64,000 bases of DNA from Litorimonas sp963972195. Its GTDB lineage: Bacteria > Pseudomonadota > Alphaproteobacteria > Caulobacterales > Maricaulaceae. A program made the position numbers and the translations under genes. Positions 33,519-42,098 of this stretch are shown in pieces. Below the pieces are notes generated by a model, which ran no database searches, was not told where the DNA came from, and saw nothing but the letters and a program-made list of their open reading frames with translations. Within the stretch, counting starts at the first letter, position 1, and each line of letters begins with the position of its first letter. Where the stretch lies: positions 62,001-126,000 of the forward strand of contig CAXATH010000002.1 in assembly GCA_963972195.1 (NCBI GenBank). Reading direction: 5' to 3'.

Positions 33519-35222
33519 ATGAGCGAAGCTCAATCCATGAATCCATCCACCGATGATTTTGCCTCTATGTTTGAAGCGTCTTTCGAGACGAATTCAATGG
33601 AGGAGGGCACAGTCGTCAAAGGTGTCGTTACCGCTATAGAAAAAGATGCAGCGATCATCGACATCGGCCTCAAGACTGAAGGCCGCGTTGACCTCCGTGA
33701 ATTTTACACGCCGGGCGACAACAAAAAAATTGCTGTTGGCGATGAAGTCGACATCTACCTAGAGCGTATTGAAAACGCCCTTGGCCAAGCTGTTCTGTCG
33801 CGCGACAAAGCGCGCCGTGAAGAAAGCTGGATCAAAATGGCGAAATTCTTTGAGGCTGAAGAGCCAGTCAAAGGCGCTATCGTTGGCCGTGTTAAAGGTG
33901 GTTTCACCGTTGACCTCGGCGGCATCAATGCCTTCTTGCCAGGCTCACAAGTTGACATTCGCCCAGTGCGCGATGTCGGTCCTTTGATGAACGAAGACCA
34001 GCCTTTCATGATCCTGAAAATGGACCGCTCACGTGGAAATATCGTTGTCTCCCGCCGCGCAATCCTTGAGGAAAGCCGCGCTGAGCAACGCGCAGAGCTT
34101 GTCGGTCAATTGGCTGAAGGCGAAACACGCGAAGGCGTTGTCAAGAACATCACTGATTACGGTGCGTTCGTTGACCTCGGCGGTATTGACGGATTGCTCC
34201 ATGTCACAGACATGAGCTGGCGCCGTGTTAGCCATCCGTCTCAGGTTCTGAATGTTGGCGACACAGTCAAAGTCAAAATCATCCGTATTAACCCGGAAAC
34301 ACAACGTATCTCACTTGGCATGAAACAATTGCAGGAAGATCCGTGGAACGCCGCGTCTGCAAAATACGTCGTCGGTACCCGTCATACGGGAACCGTCACG
34401 AATATCGCCGACTACGGTGCATTCATTGAATTGGAAGAAGGCGTTGAAGGCCTCGTCCATGTTTCTGAAATGTCCTGGACCAAGAAAAACGTCCACCCGG
34501 GCAAAATTGTTTCTACATCTCAGGAAATCGAAGTCGAAGTCCTTGAAGTGGATCAAGAGAAACGCCGTATCTCCTTGGGTATCAAGCAGGTTCAGGAAAA
34601 TCCTTGGGACAGCTTCACGGATCGGTTCCCTGTTGGCTCTACAATCAAGGGCGAAGTCCGCTCTGTCACAGAGTTCGGCCTATTTATCGGGCTCGACGGC
34701 GACATCGACGGTATGGCTCACTTGTCAGACCTCTCTTGGGAGAAGTCAGGCGAAGAAGCGCTTCAGGATTACAAAAAAGGCGACATGGTTGAAGCCAAAA
34801 TCCTCGAAGTCGATATCGAGAAAGAACGTATTTCTCTGGGTGTCAAACAGGTCCTTAAAGACACAATGCCAGCTGGCGCAAGCGGCGCAAATCGCGGCGC
34901 GACCGTGACTTGTACTGTTAAAGAAGTGAACTCCGGCGGTATCGAAGTTACCTTTGGCGAAGACGATGCGGAAACAACCGCCTTTATCCGTAAGGGTGAT
35001 TTGTCTCGTGAGCGTTCCGAGCAACGTCCAGAGCGTTTCGCTGTTGGTGATAAGGTTGACGCTTTGATTACGCGTGTTGACCGTAAGACACGTAGCTACA
35101 CACTTTCTATCAAGGCGCTCGAAATCGCTGAAGAGAAAGAAGCTGTGCAGCAATACGGTTCTGCTGACTCAGGCGCGTCTCTAGGGGATATCCTCGGCGC
35201 GGCCCTGAAGGGCGACAACTAA
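33519..35222 (+). CDS. rpsA: 30S ribosomal protein S1
   Basis: Binds mRNA leaders and brings them to the 30S subunit. The 567-residue protein consists of six S1 RNA-binding domains; the first begins at about residue 29 (EGTVVKGVVTAIEKDAAII) and the third to sixth repeat the form GTVTNIADYGAFIELEEGVEGLVHVSEMSW and IGMKQ/LGIKQ ends (each quoted in part: GLVHVSEMSW, GLLHVTDMSW). It starts at the ATG at 33519 with GGAG 9 bases upstream. In many proteobacteria rpsA follows cmk; here it follows katA. ihfB is downstream after a terminator, the usual neighbour. The long leader with two hairpins is a plausible site for autoregulation. Confidence 0.97.
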   Translation: MSEAQSMNPSTDDFASMFEASFETNSMEEGTVVKGVVTAIEKDAAIIDIGLKTEGRVDLREFYTPGDNKKIAVGDEVDIYLERIENALGQAVLSRDKARREESWIKMAKFFEAEEPVKGAIVGRVKGGFTVDLGGINAFLPGSQVDIRPVRDVGPLMNEDQPFMILKMDRSRGNIVVSRRAILEESRAEQRAELVGQLAEGETREGVVKNITDYGAFVDLGGIDGLLHVTDMSWRRVSHPSQVLNVGDTVKVKIIRINPETQRISLGMKQLQEDPWNAASAKYVVGTRHTGTVTNIADYGAFIELEEGVEGLVHVSEMSWTKKNVHPGKIVSTSQEIEVEVLEVDQEKRRISLGIKQVQENPWDSFTDRFPVGSTIKGEVRSVTEFGLFIGLDGDIDGMAHLSDLSWEKSGEEALQDYKKGDMVEAKILEVDIEKERISLGVKQVLKDTMPAGASGANRGATVTCTVKEVNSGGIEVTFGEDDAETTAFIRKGDLSRERSEQRPERFAVGDKVDALITRVDRKTRSYTLSIKALEIAEEKEAVQQYGSADSGASLGDILGAALKGDN

Positions 35223-35250
35223 GCCTCTTAGGCCAAATTTAAAACTTTTT

Positions 35251-35281
35251 ACCCGCTCTCTTCTGGAGGGCGGGTTTTTTT
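35251..35281 (+). terminator. Intrinsic terminator after rpsA
   Basis: ACCCGCTCTC / GAGGGCGGGT stem around TTCTG-type loop followed by seven T. Confidence 0.9.
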
Positions 35282-35349
35282 ATGGCAAAATTCACCGTTC
35301 TTGTGAATCTCCTTGACGGGAGGCGGGGCGAACGGGCTATAAGCCTTTC

Positions 35350-35640
35350 ATGCTTCGTTCTGAACTCATTGATAAGCTCCACGATGAAAATCCGCATCTG
35401 ACCCGTAATGATATGGAGCGGGTTGTCGCTGTTGTGTTGGAGTCTGTTACCCAGACATTGGAGCGCGGGGCGCGAGTCGAACTTCGAGGCTTTGGCGCTT
35501 TCTCTGTGCGTCACCGCAAAGCCCGTGCTGGCCGTAATCCCCGGACCGGCGAAGATGTTTTCGTGCCGGAAAAACATGTTCCTTTTTTCCGTACAGGTAA
35601 GGATCTGCGGGAAAGCATTGATGCGTCGAAAGACAAATAA
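35350..35640 (+). CDS. ihfB: Integration host factor subunit beta
   Basis: Bends DNA as a heterodimer with IhfA, shaping the nucleoid and helping promoters. The 96-residue protein has the full family pattern: MLRSELIDKLHDENPHLTR, ERGARVELRGFGAFSVRHR, the beta-arm ARAGRNPRTGEDVFVPEK and PFFRTGKDLRE. The beta-arm Pro in RNPRTGE marks the DNA-intercalating tip. It follows rpsA, the conserved order in proteobacteria, but a terminator lies between them, so it may have its own promoter. Confidence 0.97.
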   Translation: MLRSELIDKLHDENPHLTRNDMERVVAVVLESVTQTLERGARVELRGFGAFSVRHRKARAGRNPRTGEDVFVPEKHVPFFRTGKDLRESIDASKDK

Positions 35641-35760
35641 ACGACGGTCCGACTTTTCAGATATTACTTCAAAATTACCTTATTGACCCACTTTCGTGGT
35701 TTGTGCAGAAGTAACTAGGCGGCTGTTACGCCTAACTTGATCCAAAAAAAGGGGACTCCC

Positions 35761-36183
35761 ATGGGAATGATTTCAGAATTTAAAGCTTTCGCCATGAAAG
35801 GCAATCTCGTCGATATGGCTGTAGGCTTTGTCATGGGGACGGCTTTTGCCACCGTGACCAAAGACTTTATCGACGGCGTTTTTATGCCTTTATTGCAACC
35901 GATTATGGGCGGTATCGACTTGTCTGAATGGAGATGGGAAATTGAACCCCCTGTTTTGGCCGCAGATGGAACAGTCGTTGATCCGGGCTGGGTCATAAAT
36001 ATTGGCGTGTTTTTAACTTCTCTCATAACATTCATTATTGTGGCTTTTGTTATGTTTCTGATCATTAAAGCAATGAATAGCGCGAAGAAAAAAGAAGAGG
36101 CCGCTCCGGCTGCTCCGCCGGCCAATGAAGTTCTGTTGGCCGAAATTCGTGACCTACTGGCGCGTCAGAACTCCAAGTCCTAA
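35761..36183 (+). CDS. mscL: Large-conductance mechanosensitive channel MscL
   Basis: Opens under membrane tension to release solutes in osmotic downshock. From the ATG at 35761 (GGGGA upstream; a TTG 24 bases earlier is in frame but less likely) the protein has 140 residues: an amphipathic start (GMISEFKAFAMKGN), TM1 with the gate (VDMAVGFVMGTAFATVTKD), a periplasmic loop, TM2 (NIGVFLTSLITFIIVAFVMF) and a C-terminal helix rich in Lys/Glu/Ala/Pro (SAKKKEEAAPAAPPANEVLL). The length and order are standard. A bidirectional terminator follows. Confidence 0.96.
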   Translation: MGMISEFKAFAMKGNLVDMAVGFVMGTAFATVTKDFIDGVFMPLLQPIMGGIDLSEWRWEIEPPVLAADGTVVDPGWVINIGVFLTSLITFIIVAFVMFLIIKAMNSAKKKEEAAPAAPPANEVLLAEIRDLLARQNSKS

Positions 36184-36205
36184 ACTGCGCGAAAATGAAT
36201 AAGAA

Positions 36206-36236
36206 AAACCCGCTCTCGAAGGGCGGGTTTTTTATT
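36206..36236. terminator. Bidirectional terminator between mscL and the convergent response-regulator gene
   Basis: CCCGC / GCGGG stem with A-runs on the left and T-runs on the right, so each strand reads a hairpin followed by T. Confidence 0.85.
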
Positions 36237-36258
36237 TTTGAGCTTGTTATCAGTGATT

Positions 36259-36627
36259 TTATTGACTGATTTGTTTGAGGTCCGTTAACGCTTCTTCCAA
36301 ACGGTGCAGGGTGTAAGGTTTTTGCAAAACAACCGTTTTATACTCCAACGAGCTTATTTCTTGACTGGACTCCTCGCCTGTTGCGAAAATAAACGGCGTC
36401 TGTGACTCAGTAAGACGGGTTGCGACAGGTAAGCTAGTTCCCGAGCCAATATTTAGATCCAGTAATGCAAAATCGACGGCGTTTTTTGATAAATAAGACA
36501 GGGCCTCATCAACAGTAGCGCAAACCTCTACGACTTCGGCGCCGAGATCCCGTAACATGTCCTCACAATCCATCGCTATGATGGCATTATCTTCGACCAG
36601 TAGAGAGTGGGAGATATTCAGTGGCAT
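36259..36627 (-). CDS. Single-domain response regulator in the lpt operon
   Basis: A 122-residue receiver domain without an output domain. It has the acidic pair (LLVEDNAIIAMD), the phosphoacceptor D57 in LLDLNIG, a Thr/Ala switch in FATGEE and K103 in VLQKPYT. Receivers with an LDxNL-type site and an EDN start belong to the group found in stress and envelope pathways. Its start is 13 bases after lptB on the same strand, so it belongs to the rnd-lptCAB transcript. In many alphaproteobacteria rpoN occupies this position. No kinase is linked to it here. Confidence 0.88.
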   Translation of the reverse strand: MPLNISHSLLVEDNAIIAMDCEDMLRDLGAEVVEVCATVDEALSYLSKNAVDFALLDLNIGSGTSLPVATRLTESQTPFIFATGEESSQEISSLEYKTVVLQKPYTLHRLEEALTDLKQISQ

Positions 36628-36640
36628 AAGGTCTCAGGTT

Positions 36641-37399
36641 TTAGGCGTATTTTTCGCCAAGATAGACGCGGCGTACGTCTTTGTTCGCGCGGATCTCGTC
36701 CGGCGTACCTTCGAACAAGGCTTCCCCCTGAAAGAGAATTGAGGCCCGGTCCACAATATCCAAAGTTTCGCGCACGCGGTGATCGGTGATTAAAATACCG
36801 ATGCCGCGTTTCTTAAGATACAGAACCAATTCGGAAATATCGGCAATGGCGATTGGGTCAATTCCGGTGAAGGGTTCATCCAGCAACATAAAGCTTGGAC
36901 GAGAGGCGAGGGCGCGCGCAATTTCAACGCGGCGACGTTCCCCGCCGGATAATGCCAAAGCTGGACTGTTCTTGATATGACCGATATTCAGCTCATCCAA
37001 AAGCGCGTCGACGGTATCGCCCCATTTGGATTTATCTTTTTCGGTGAGTTGAACGACAGCGCGGATATTTTCCTCAACTGTCAGACCGCGAAAAATGCTC
37101 TGTTCTTGCGGGAGATAGCCAACGCCAAGACGGGCACGTTGGTACATGGGCAGCGACGTAATATCCTGGCCGTCCAATGTAATCATACCGCGATCGGCCT
37201 CGATCAGGCCCATAATCATGTAGAAGCTTGTGGTTTTCCCGGCGCCGTTCGGCCCCATGAGGGCCACGACTTCTCCGCGTTGCACGGTCAAAGTAATATC
37301 TTTGACCACCACGCGCCCGCGGTAAGCCTTTCCGATATTATTGGCGGCCAGCCCAGTGGCAGGCGGCGTTATCGTCGATGTTGGTGTCTCGTCAGCCAT
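36641..37399 (-). CDS. lptB: Lipopolysaccharide export ATPase LptB
   Basis: ATPase of the LptB2FGC transporter that extracts LPS from the inner membrane. I start at the ATG at 37399 (252 residues); the open frame runs to 37501 but that would overlap lptA by 65 bases. Walker A is GPNGAGKT (49-56), the ABC signature LSGGERRRVE (150-159), Walker B FMLLDEPFTGIDP (170-182), and the H-loop is ITDHRVRETL. The typical LptB end (FEGTPDEIRANKDVRRVYLG) is present. It is 37 bases downstream of lptA. lptF and lptG are not in the window. Confidence 0.96.
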   Translation of the reverse strand: MADETPTSTITPPATGLAANNIGKAYRGRVVVKDITLTVQRGEVVALMGPNGAGKTTSFYMIMGLIEADRGMITLDGQDITSLPMYQRARLGVGYLPQEQSIFRGLTVEENIRAVVQLTEKDKSKWGDTVDALLDELNIGHIKNSPALALSGGERRRVEIARALASRPSFMLLDEPFTGIDPIAIADISELVLYLKKRGIGILITDHRVRETLDIVDRASILFQGEALFEGTPDEIRANKDVRRVYLGEKYA

Positions 37400-37436
37400 G
37401 TAAAATCTTTTATCTGCTCTAAATGCCGAATACGGC

Positions 37437-37991
37437 TTAGCTGGCCGGTTCTTCTGAGGGTGTCGTGCTTTTAATAAGGACACGGACGCGTTTTTTCTCA
37501 CCGCATTTCCGACCTTGGCATTCGCTTACAACACGGGCTTCTTCGGTATCCAGATTATAAATAAGCTTGTCACCCGTCACGACGCTGTCGTCCTGCAGAA
37601 GAATGACATCGCCCGTAACAGTAAAATTATTGTCGGCTTGGGTGTAAATGCCCTGCTCACCGCGAACCTCTTGCGTTGGCGTGATGTAGTAGAAATTCCC
37701 GACAGCAACGATTTTTTCGATATCGCCCATAGCGGATTCAATTCCGGCTCCGCCGTTTTGACGTCCAGTAATTGTCATTTTGTCGGTCAAGATACGGACG
37801 TCGCCCTGTCGGGCGTCTACTTGGCCCATAAAAACAGCAAGTCCGCCTTCTAGAAAGCTATCATCGGCCTCAATCGAGATAGGCGCGCCTGAATTCCCGG
37901 CAAATTGCGCTTGGGCTGGCAATGCAAAGAGCCCAGCCACTGCAATCGCTGTGACAGATATTGATCTTATCATGCGCATAATCATCCTCAT
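37437..37991 (-). CDS. lptA: Lipopolysaccharide transport periplasmic protein LptA
   Basis: Forms the periplasmic bridge that LPS travels along. The 184-residue precursor has a signal peptide (ending in PAQA-Q) and one OstA/LptA beta-jellyroll: APISIEADDSFLEGG, MTITGRQNG, VRGEQGIYTQADNNFTVTGD, ending in CQGRKCGEKKRVRVLIK. The C-terminal CxxxxC pair is shared with the extra domain in LptC. Several Met codons cluster at the start; I use the first, which has a good ribosome site (GAGGG). It starts 12 bases after lptC. Confidence 0.93.
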   Translation of the reverse strand: MRMIMRMIRSISVTAIAVAGLFALPAQAQFAGNSGAPISIEADDSFLEGGLAVFMGQVDARQGDVRILTDKMTITGRQNGGAGIESAMGDIEKIVAVGNFYYITPTQEVRGEQGIYTQADNNFTVTGDVILLQDDSVVTGDKLIYNLDTEEARVVSECQGRKCGEKKRVRVLIKSTTPSEEPAS

Positions 37992-38003
37992 TATTTGCCC
38001 TCT

Positions 38004-39176
38004 TTAATTCCCGTTCTGTATCACAACACGCGTTCGACCACCCGGTCCGCAGTCCCGACCCTGACAATTCCCGGAGAAGCGTATTGTCTCCGTTATTGTG
38101 TTATAAGTCAGCTGGTCAGTTTTCGCCGTGTTGCCGCCGGGTTGTTTCACAAGAACGTCCCCTGTCACCGTGATAAGGTTTTTATCACGTTCGTAAACAC
38201 CCCGATTGCCAGTCACATCATTTTCAGCTGTTTTATATCGAAAATTATCCGTTGCGATGATTTTATTGACTTCGCCGAGTTGAAGTGACCCATCCGCCCC
38301 AGAGGTCGCCTCGCTCCGAAAGATGTTCATTGTGTCGGAATATAACGTGGCCCCTTCCTGGGTAACAACCACATCTCCAAACAGGTCGGTTTGTCCGCCA
38401 ATATATATCGCGCGGTCAGCGGTGATATCAACAGGGCCGTCTCCGCCAAAGGCAAAACTGGATTGACTTTCAGGCGAATTATCACGGTCACTTGCTGATT
38501 GGCTCTTGGCCGGGTCTTGTCGGATGACGGCGTCCATACCGTCTTTGAAAACAAACTCTTTGTAATTGTCATTGATTTCGAAAGCCCGGCCATTGACCGT
38601 TCCGAAATTCCCGACACAGGCTATGGGTTCATCGCCTTCAAGGCGCTTATCGCGCGCAAAAATTCTGGCATGGGTCGTATCGCAAATATACCCATCATCC
38701 GTTTCCAGATTTACGTCCGTGCGAAGATTCAGAATTTTTTTAACATCGTCATAAGTTCCCGTATCTGCCAATACGAAGGACGAAGCTGCTTCGTTAGCGC
38801 GAATAAATTCAAGCACAGGTTTGACAAGGGCAACTTCGGTGCGGTTTGCCATTTTACGAGTAGCTGTGTCTGCAGTGAGATAAAACGGCAAGCCATCGGA
38901 TGTCCGCCCACTATAGCGTGGATTGACCATTTTTACGGATTCGGTTGGATTGGGATCGTCGAAAGTCTTTGTCCCGCTCCCGACAAATTGAAAGACGAGA
39001 AAGAGGACTAATAGCCCGGCGAGCCCGATTAGAACTTTCCGAAGCATCTGAATGCGCTGAGTGTGACGGCGCGCCGCCTCAAGCGTTAAAGTCCGTTTGG
39101 GTTCCCATAAGCCAAGCGCATCAGCGACGCTGTTATCGCGAGCAGAAGAAGACGGAGATGAACTGACAGCATTCAT
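38004..39176 (-). CDS. lptC: LPS export protein LptC fused to an extra LptA-like domain
   Basis: LptC anchors the periplasmic LPS bridge to the inner-membrane transporter. This protein has 390 residues, about twice the usual 190-220. One membrane helix lies at about 46-67 (VLIGLAGLLVLFLVFQFVG). Residues about 80-220 match LptC (YSGRTSDGLPFYLTADTA, TYDDVKKILNLRTDVNLET). Residues about 245-385 repeat the LptA fold: PVDITADRAIYIGGQTD, VTGNRGVYERDKNLITVTGD, and CQGRDCGPGGRTRVVI, which aligns with the end of LptA encoded next. A Ser/Asp-rich linker joins the two parts. It starts 128 bases after rnd on the same strand. Confidence 0.85.
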   Translation of the reverse strand: MNAVSSSPSSSARDNSVADALGLWEPKRTLTLEAARRHTQRIQMLRKVLIGLAGLLVLFLVFQFVGSGTKTFDDPNPTESVKMVNPRYSGRTSDGLPFYLTADTATRKMANRTEVALVKPVLEFIRANEAASSFVLADTGTYDDVKKILNLRTDVNLETDDGYICDTTHARIFARDKRLEGDEPIACVGNFGTVNGRAFEINDNYKEFVFKDGMDAVIRQDPAKSQSASDRDNSPESQSSFAFGGDGPVDITADRAIYIGGQTDLFGDVVVTQEGATLYSDTMNIFRSEATSGADGSLQLGEVNKIIATDNFRYKTAENDVTGNRGVYERDKNLITVTGDVLVKQPGGNTAKTDQLTYNTITETIRFSGNCQGRDCGPGGRTRVVIQNGN

Positions 39177-39304
39177 GGTTTAACGCTATAGGGCAGAGCA
39201 AATGCAAAGTGTAGGAGGAAATCCTGCATATGACGACATGTTAAGACAGTTTTTCTGACGAAACCTGTTCTTCCAGTCTTTGGAAGGCCTGACTAGTCTC
39301 GAAC

Positions 39305-39934
39305 TTAATCCGCTCGGCGCATTCTGTGAGAAAAAATATCCACATCATGCCATCCGCCCAGATCAAGGGCCGCCCGCGTAGGCAAGAAGTCAAAGCAGGC
39401 TTTGGCCATGTCATACCTATTTTCGCGCATGAGTCTGGCTGACAAAATTGTCTTCAACTGGTGTAAATACAAGACGTCAGACGCCGCGTAGCTAAGCTGC
39501 GCTTCCGATAATTCGTCAGAGGCCCAGTCGGAACTTTGTTGCTGTTTGGATAAATCGACATTTAAAAGTTCTTTGCAAATGTCTTTTAGACCATGCCGGT
39601 CTGTATAAGTTCGGACCAAGCCGGACGCGATTTTGGTGCAAAAGACGGGGCCGACATCAACGCCTAAATCGCGTTTCAAAACTGCCACGTCAAATCGTGC
39701 GAAGTGATACAGCGTTTCAACTTCAGGGTTGGAGAGCAAGGCTTTCAAATTCGGTGCGTCATATGTGTCGCGGTTCATTTGGACAATATGAGCGTCGCCG
39801 TCGCCGCTGGAGAGCTGCACCAGACAGAGTTTGTCACGCACTAAGGACAAGCCTTGAGTTTCCGTATCTACGGCAATGCTTTTGCCAAGATCAACATCAG
39901 CGGGGAGGTCCCCTTTGTGAAAATGAATGGTCAT
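39305..39934 (-). CDS. rnd: Short RNase D-type 3'-5' exonuclease
   Basis: Trims RNA 3' ends. The 209-residue protein contains only the DEDDy exonuclease domain; the two HRDC domains of Escherichia coli RNase D are missing. Catalytic residues are D23 and E25 in VDTETQG, the Asp in HFARFDVAVL, and Tyr/Asp in YAASDVLYLHQL. Alphaproteobacteria commonly carry this short form upstream of lptC, as here. It is the first gene of the rnd-lptC-lptA-lptB group. Confidence 0.9.
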   Translation of the reverse strand: MTIHFHKGDLPADVDLGKSIAVDTETQGLSLVRDKLCLVQLSSGDGDAHIVQMNRDTYDAPNLKALLSNPEVETLYHFARFDVAVLKRDLGVDVGPVFCTKIASGLVRTYTDRHGLKDICKELLNVDLSKQQQSSDWASDELSEAQLSYAASDVLYLHQLKTILSARLMRENRYDMAKACFDFLPTRAALDLGGWHDVDIFSHRMRRAD

Positions 39935-40045
39935 ATCTGTTTTCCTGTCATTCGTTAGGGCGACATGTTTCAGAGGCGGGCCTATTCAATTCAGGTGCGA
40001 AAAACAATGGGCAATACTGAATTGGTCGCGGCCGCTTGATTTATG

Positions 40046-40498
40046 TTACCCCGCCGCCGTCAAGAAGTGACCATGGAGAGCTGCAATAGGTGCGTCATAG
40101 CTTTCCTGCCAGGCCCGGACGCGGACATTCGCAACCCGGCTGCCCTGTTTAAATATATCCGCGCGTGCATAGGTTTCGATCGGTTTCCCGCGGCGCAGAT
40201 AATCAATGCTGATACCTATGGGTTTTGGGAAAGTCTTAGCCTGACTGCCCATAATAAGTTGTGCAATGGCGCAGACTTCCATGAAACCGCCAATACCGCC
40301 GCCATGGAGGGCGGGCAGTGTAGGGTTGCCGATATTTTCGAGCTTATAAGGCAAGATGAGCGTAAACTCCTCGCCCATAAAAAATGGCCTTACTCCCAAA
40401 GTCTGAGCATATGGAATGGACTCCAAAAGCTCCCGAATGTCAGGATGAGATTTGGATGGATCAGTTGTGTCTTTTGGGGCGTTTAAGGGGCGGTTCAT
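40046..40498 (-). CDS. Hotdog-fold thioesterase (PaaI/YigI type), second of a pair
   Basis: Probably hydrolyses an acyl-CoA thioester. The 150-residue protein starts at the ATG at 40498 with GGAGG upstream; an open frame extends to 40543 with a TTG. The hotdog core shows ALHGGGIGGFMEVCAIAQL (active-site His-Gly-Gly-Gly helix) and SIDYLRRGKP. It overlaps the stop of the preceding thioesterase by ATGA. Two adjacent paralogous thioesterases suggest different chain lengths or a heteromer; the substrate is unknown. Confidence 0.87.
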   Translation of the reverse strand: MNRPLNAPKDTTDPSKSHPDIRELLESIPYAQTLGVRPFFMGEEFTLILPYKLENIGNPTLPALHGGGIGGFMEVCAIAQLIMGSQAKTFPKPIGISIDYLRRGKPIETYARADIFKQGSRVANVRVRAWQESYDAPIAALHGHFLTAAG

Positions 40499-40953
40499 TT
40501 GATATCCTCCGCTTTGATGCGCGGCCCGGTTGCCATGAAGCAAGCTTGCGCTGTTGCAACCGGATCGTCTTCATCTCCGTCATGGGCTACGGCCCGGATA
40601 AAGGCGACATGTTTTGTGGCTTTATAACAATGGGCTTGGGCGATAATGGTTTTTTCCGGTGTGGCGGCGCGCATATAATCAATTCGCAGTGACAAAGTCG
40701 CAGTCGCGCCAAGGGTTTCAAATCCCGCTAGAGCTGCCAATCCGGAGGCTTGATCCAATAGAGTTGTGACCGCGCCGCCATGCATTACGCCAGTATTTAT
40801 GTCGCCGATCAGCTCTTCGTTATAGGGCAGAGACATGGTGGCCCGGCCTTTATCGACAGCAACGAACTTCATTCCTAGCTTTTCGGCGTGAGGCGTTCCA
40901 GAAATAAATGTGGGTCCCATTTCCCAGAGTCGTTCTAAAATTTTATCACTCAT
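40495..40953 (-). CDS. Hotdog-fold thioesterase (PaaI type), first of a pair
   Basis: 152 residues with the PaaI pattern: MHGGAVTTLLDQASGLAAL (HGG plus the catalytic Asp on the long helix) and SLRIDYMRAATPEKTIIAQA. No signal peptide, so cytoplasmic. Its start is 2 bases after the serine hydrolase stop and its end overlaps the second thioesterase, making a tight operon with pdxY. Confidence 0.88.
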   Translation of the reverse strand: MSDKILERLWEMGPTFISGTPHAEKLGMKFVAVDKGRATMSLPYNEELIGDINTGVMHGGAVTTLLDQASGLAALAGFETLGATATLSLRIDYMRAATPEKTIIAQAHCYKATKHVAFIRAVAHDGDEDDPVATAQACFMATGPRIKAEDIK

Positions 40954-40955
40954 GT

Positions 40956-42098
40956 CTATAATCCTAGTGCGTCATAGGCGGCGTCAATGAGGCGGCGCGA
41001 GCGGTTATCCCCGATCAAAGTATTATGTTGACGGTTCATAACATAGGCCCCGTGAAGTCCGGTTTTGGGATCGGCAAAAACGCAGGACCCGCCCCAACCG
41101 CTATGGCCGACCGTTTCGGCGGTCGGGCCGTAAAAATAATTCGGTGTATTGAGCATGACGCCAGCGGCGAAATTAATTTCAAACGGCAAAACCAGATCAT
41201 CTCCGCCAATGCGTTTCTCGCGAAAGGCGGTCAGCGTATCTTCACTTAGAACGGCGGCATCTCCGCAACGGCCATTGACCGCAATTTGCATGAGTGTCGC
41301 CAGTCCTTTTGCGGTGGCGTGGCAGTTTGATCCCGCAAGCTGCGCTTCGCGCCAAGCGGCGGCGCCTTTACCGCCCGGCGAGGCAGCCTTGCTCATAAAG
41401 GCGGCTTTGGTTGCGGCGTTCATTTCGCCGAGATCCGCTATGGCTTTGGGTTTTGCAATCTGGGCACAGCGCTCATGTTCGCTGGTGGGCAGTCCTATCC
41501 AGACATCCGCCTTAAACGGGTCGGCCAGTTCTTCACGCAATATTTGACCGAGATGCCGTTGAGGCTCGTCGGCTAACCGCGCAATCTCTCCTGCGAGAAA
41601 GCCGTAAGTTACGGGGTGATATCCGGTTTGAGTGCCCGGTTCGAAAATCGGTTCTTGCGCGGCCAGAGTTTGAATTGTTTTTTCCCAATCAAACCAGTCT
41701 TCCGGGGTCCATTCCAAATCCGTAATCCCCGGCAGGCCGGATTGGTGAGACATAATCTGCGCGATGGTCAGTTTATCTTTGCCGTGCTGACCAAAATCCG
41801 GCCAGAGAGTTGTTACGAGTTGGTTGTAACCGAGGCGATCTTCTTCGGCGAGCCAGGCTATAACCAGCGCGGCGATCGCTTTGCCGGACGAGAAGATGCT
41901 AAACAGAGTATCGTCCTGAACCGGCGTATTTTTCTGGCGGTCACTCCAACCGCCTTTCAGGTCGAGCAAGGTTTCCCCGTTTTTCATCAGACAGAATTGC
42001 GCGCCAATTTCATCTGTTTCTGCAAAATTGGCTTTAAAGGCGTCGACTGCAGGCTTCAGCCCATCAACGGAAAATATATCAAAAGGCGTTTCGGTCAT
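40956..42098 (-). CDS. Beta-lactamase-fold serine hydrolase (EstB/family VIII esterase type)
   Basis: Serine hydrolase related to class C beta-lactamases, most likely an esterase. Of 380 residues, the SxxK motif is S70-S-G-K73 in SIFSSGKAIA, the Tyr motif is TGYHPVTYGFLAGEI (Y160), and the third motif is HSGWGGS. YHPVTYGFLAGE and HSGWGG are characteristic of family VIII esterases. There is no signal peptide, arguing against a role in antibiotic resistance. ATGA overlaps link it to pdxY upstream; the thioesterases follow 2 bases later. The combination with two thioesterases suggests acyl or lactone metabolism. Confidence 0.88.
   Translation of the reverse strand: MTETPFDIFSVDGLKPAVDAFKANFAETDEIGAQFCLMKNGETLLDLKGGWSDRQKNTPVQDDTLFSIFSSGKAIAALVIAWLAEEDRLGYNQLVTTLWPDFGQHGKDKLTIAQIMSHQSGLPGITDLEWTPEDWFDWEKTIQTLAAQEPIFEPGTQTGYHPVTYGFLAGEIARLADEPQRHLGQILREELADPFKADVWIGLPTSEHERCAQIAKPKAIADLGEMNAATKAAFMSKAASPGGKGAAAWREAQLAGSNCHATAKGLATLMQIAVNGRCGDAAVLSEDTLTAFREKRIGGDDLVLPFEINFAAGVMLNTPNYFYGPTAETVGHSGWGGSCVFADPKTGLHGAYVMNRQHNTLIGDNRSRRLIDAAYDALGL

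Noticed and set aside
40956..42098. Serine hydrolase as a class C beta-lactamase
   Set aside because: It has no signal peptide and carries family VIII esterase motifs.
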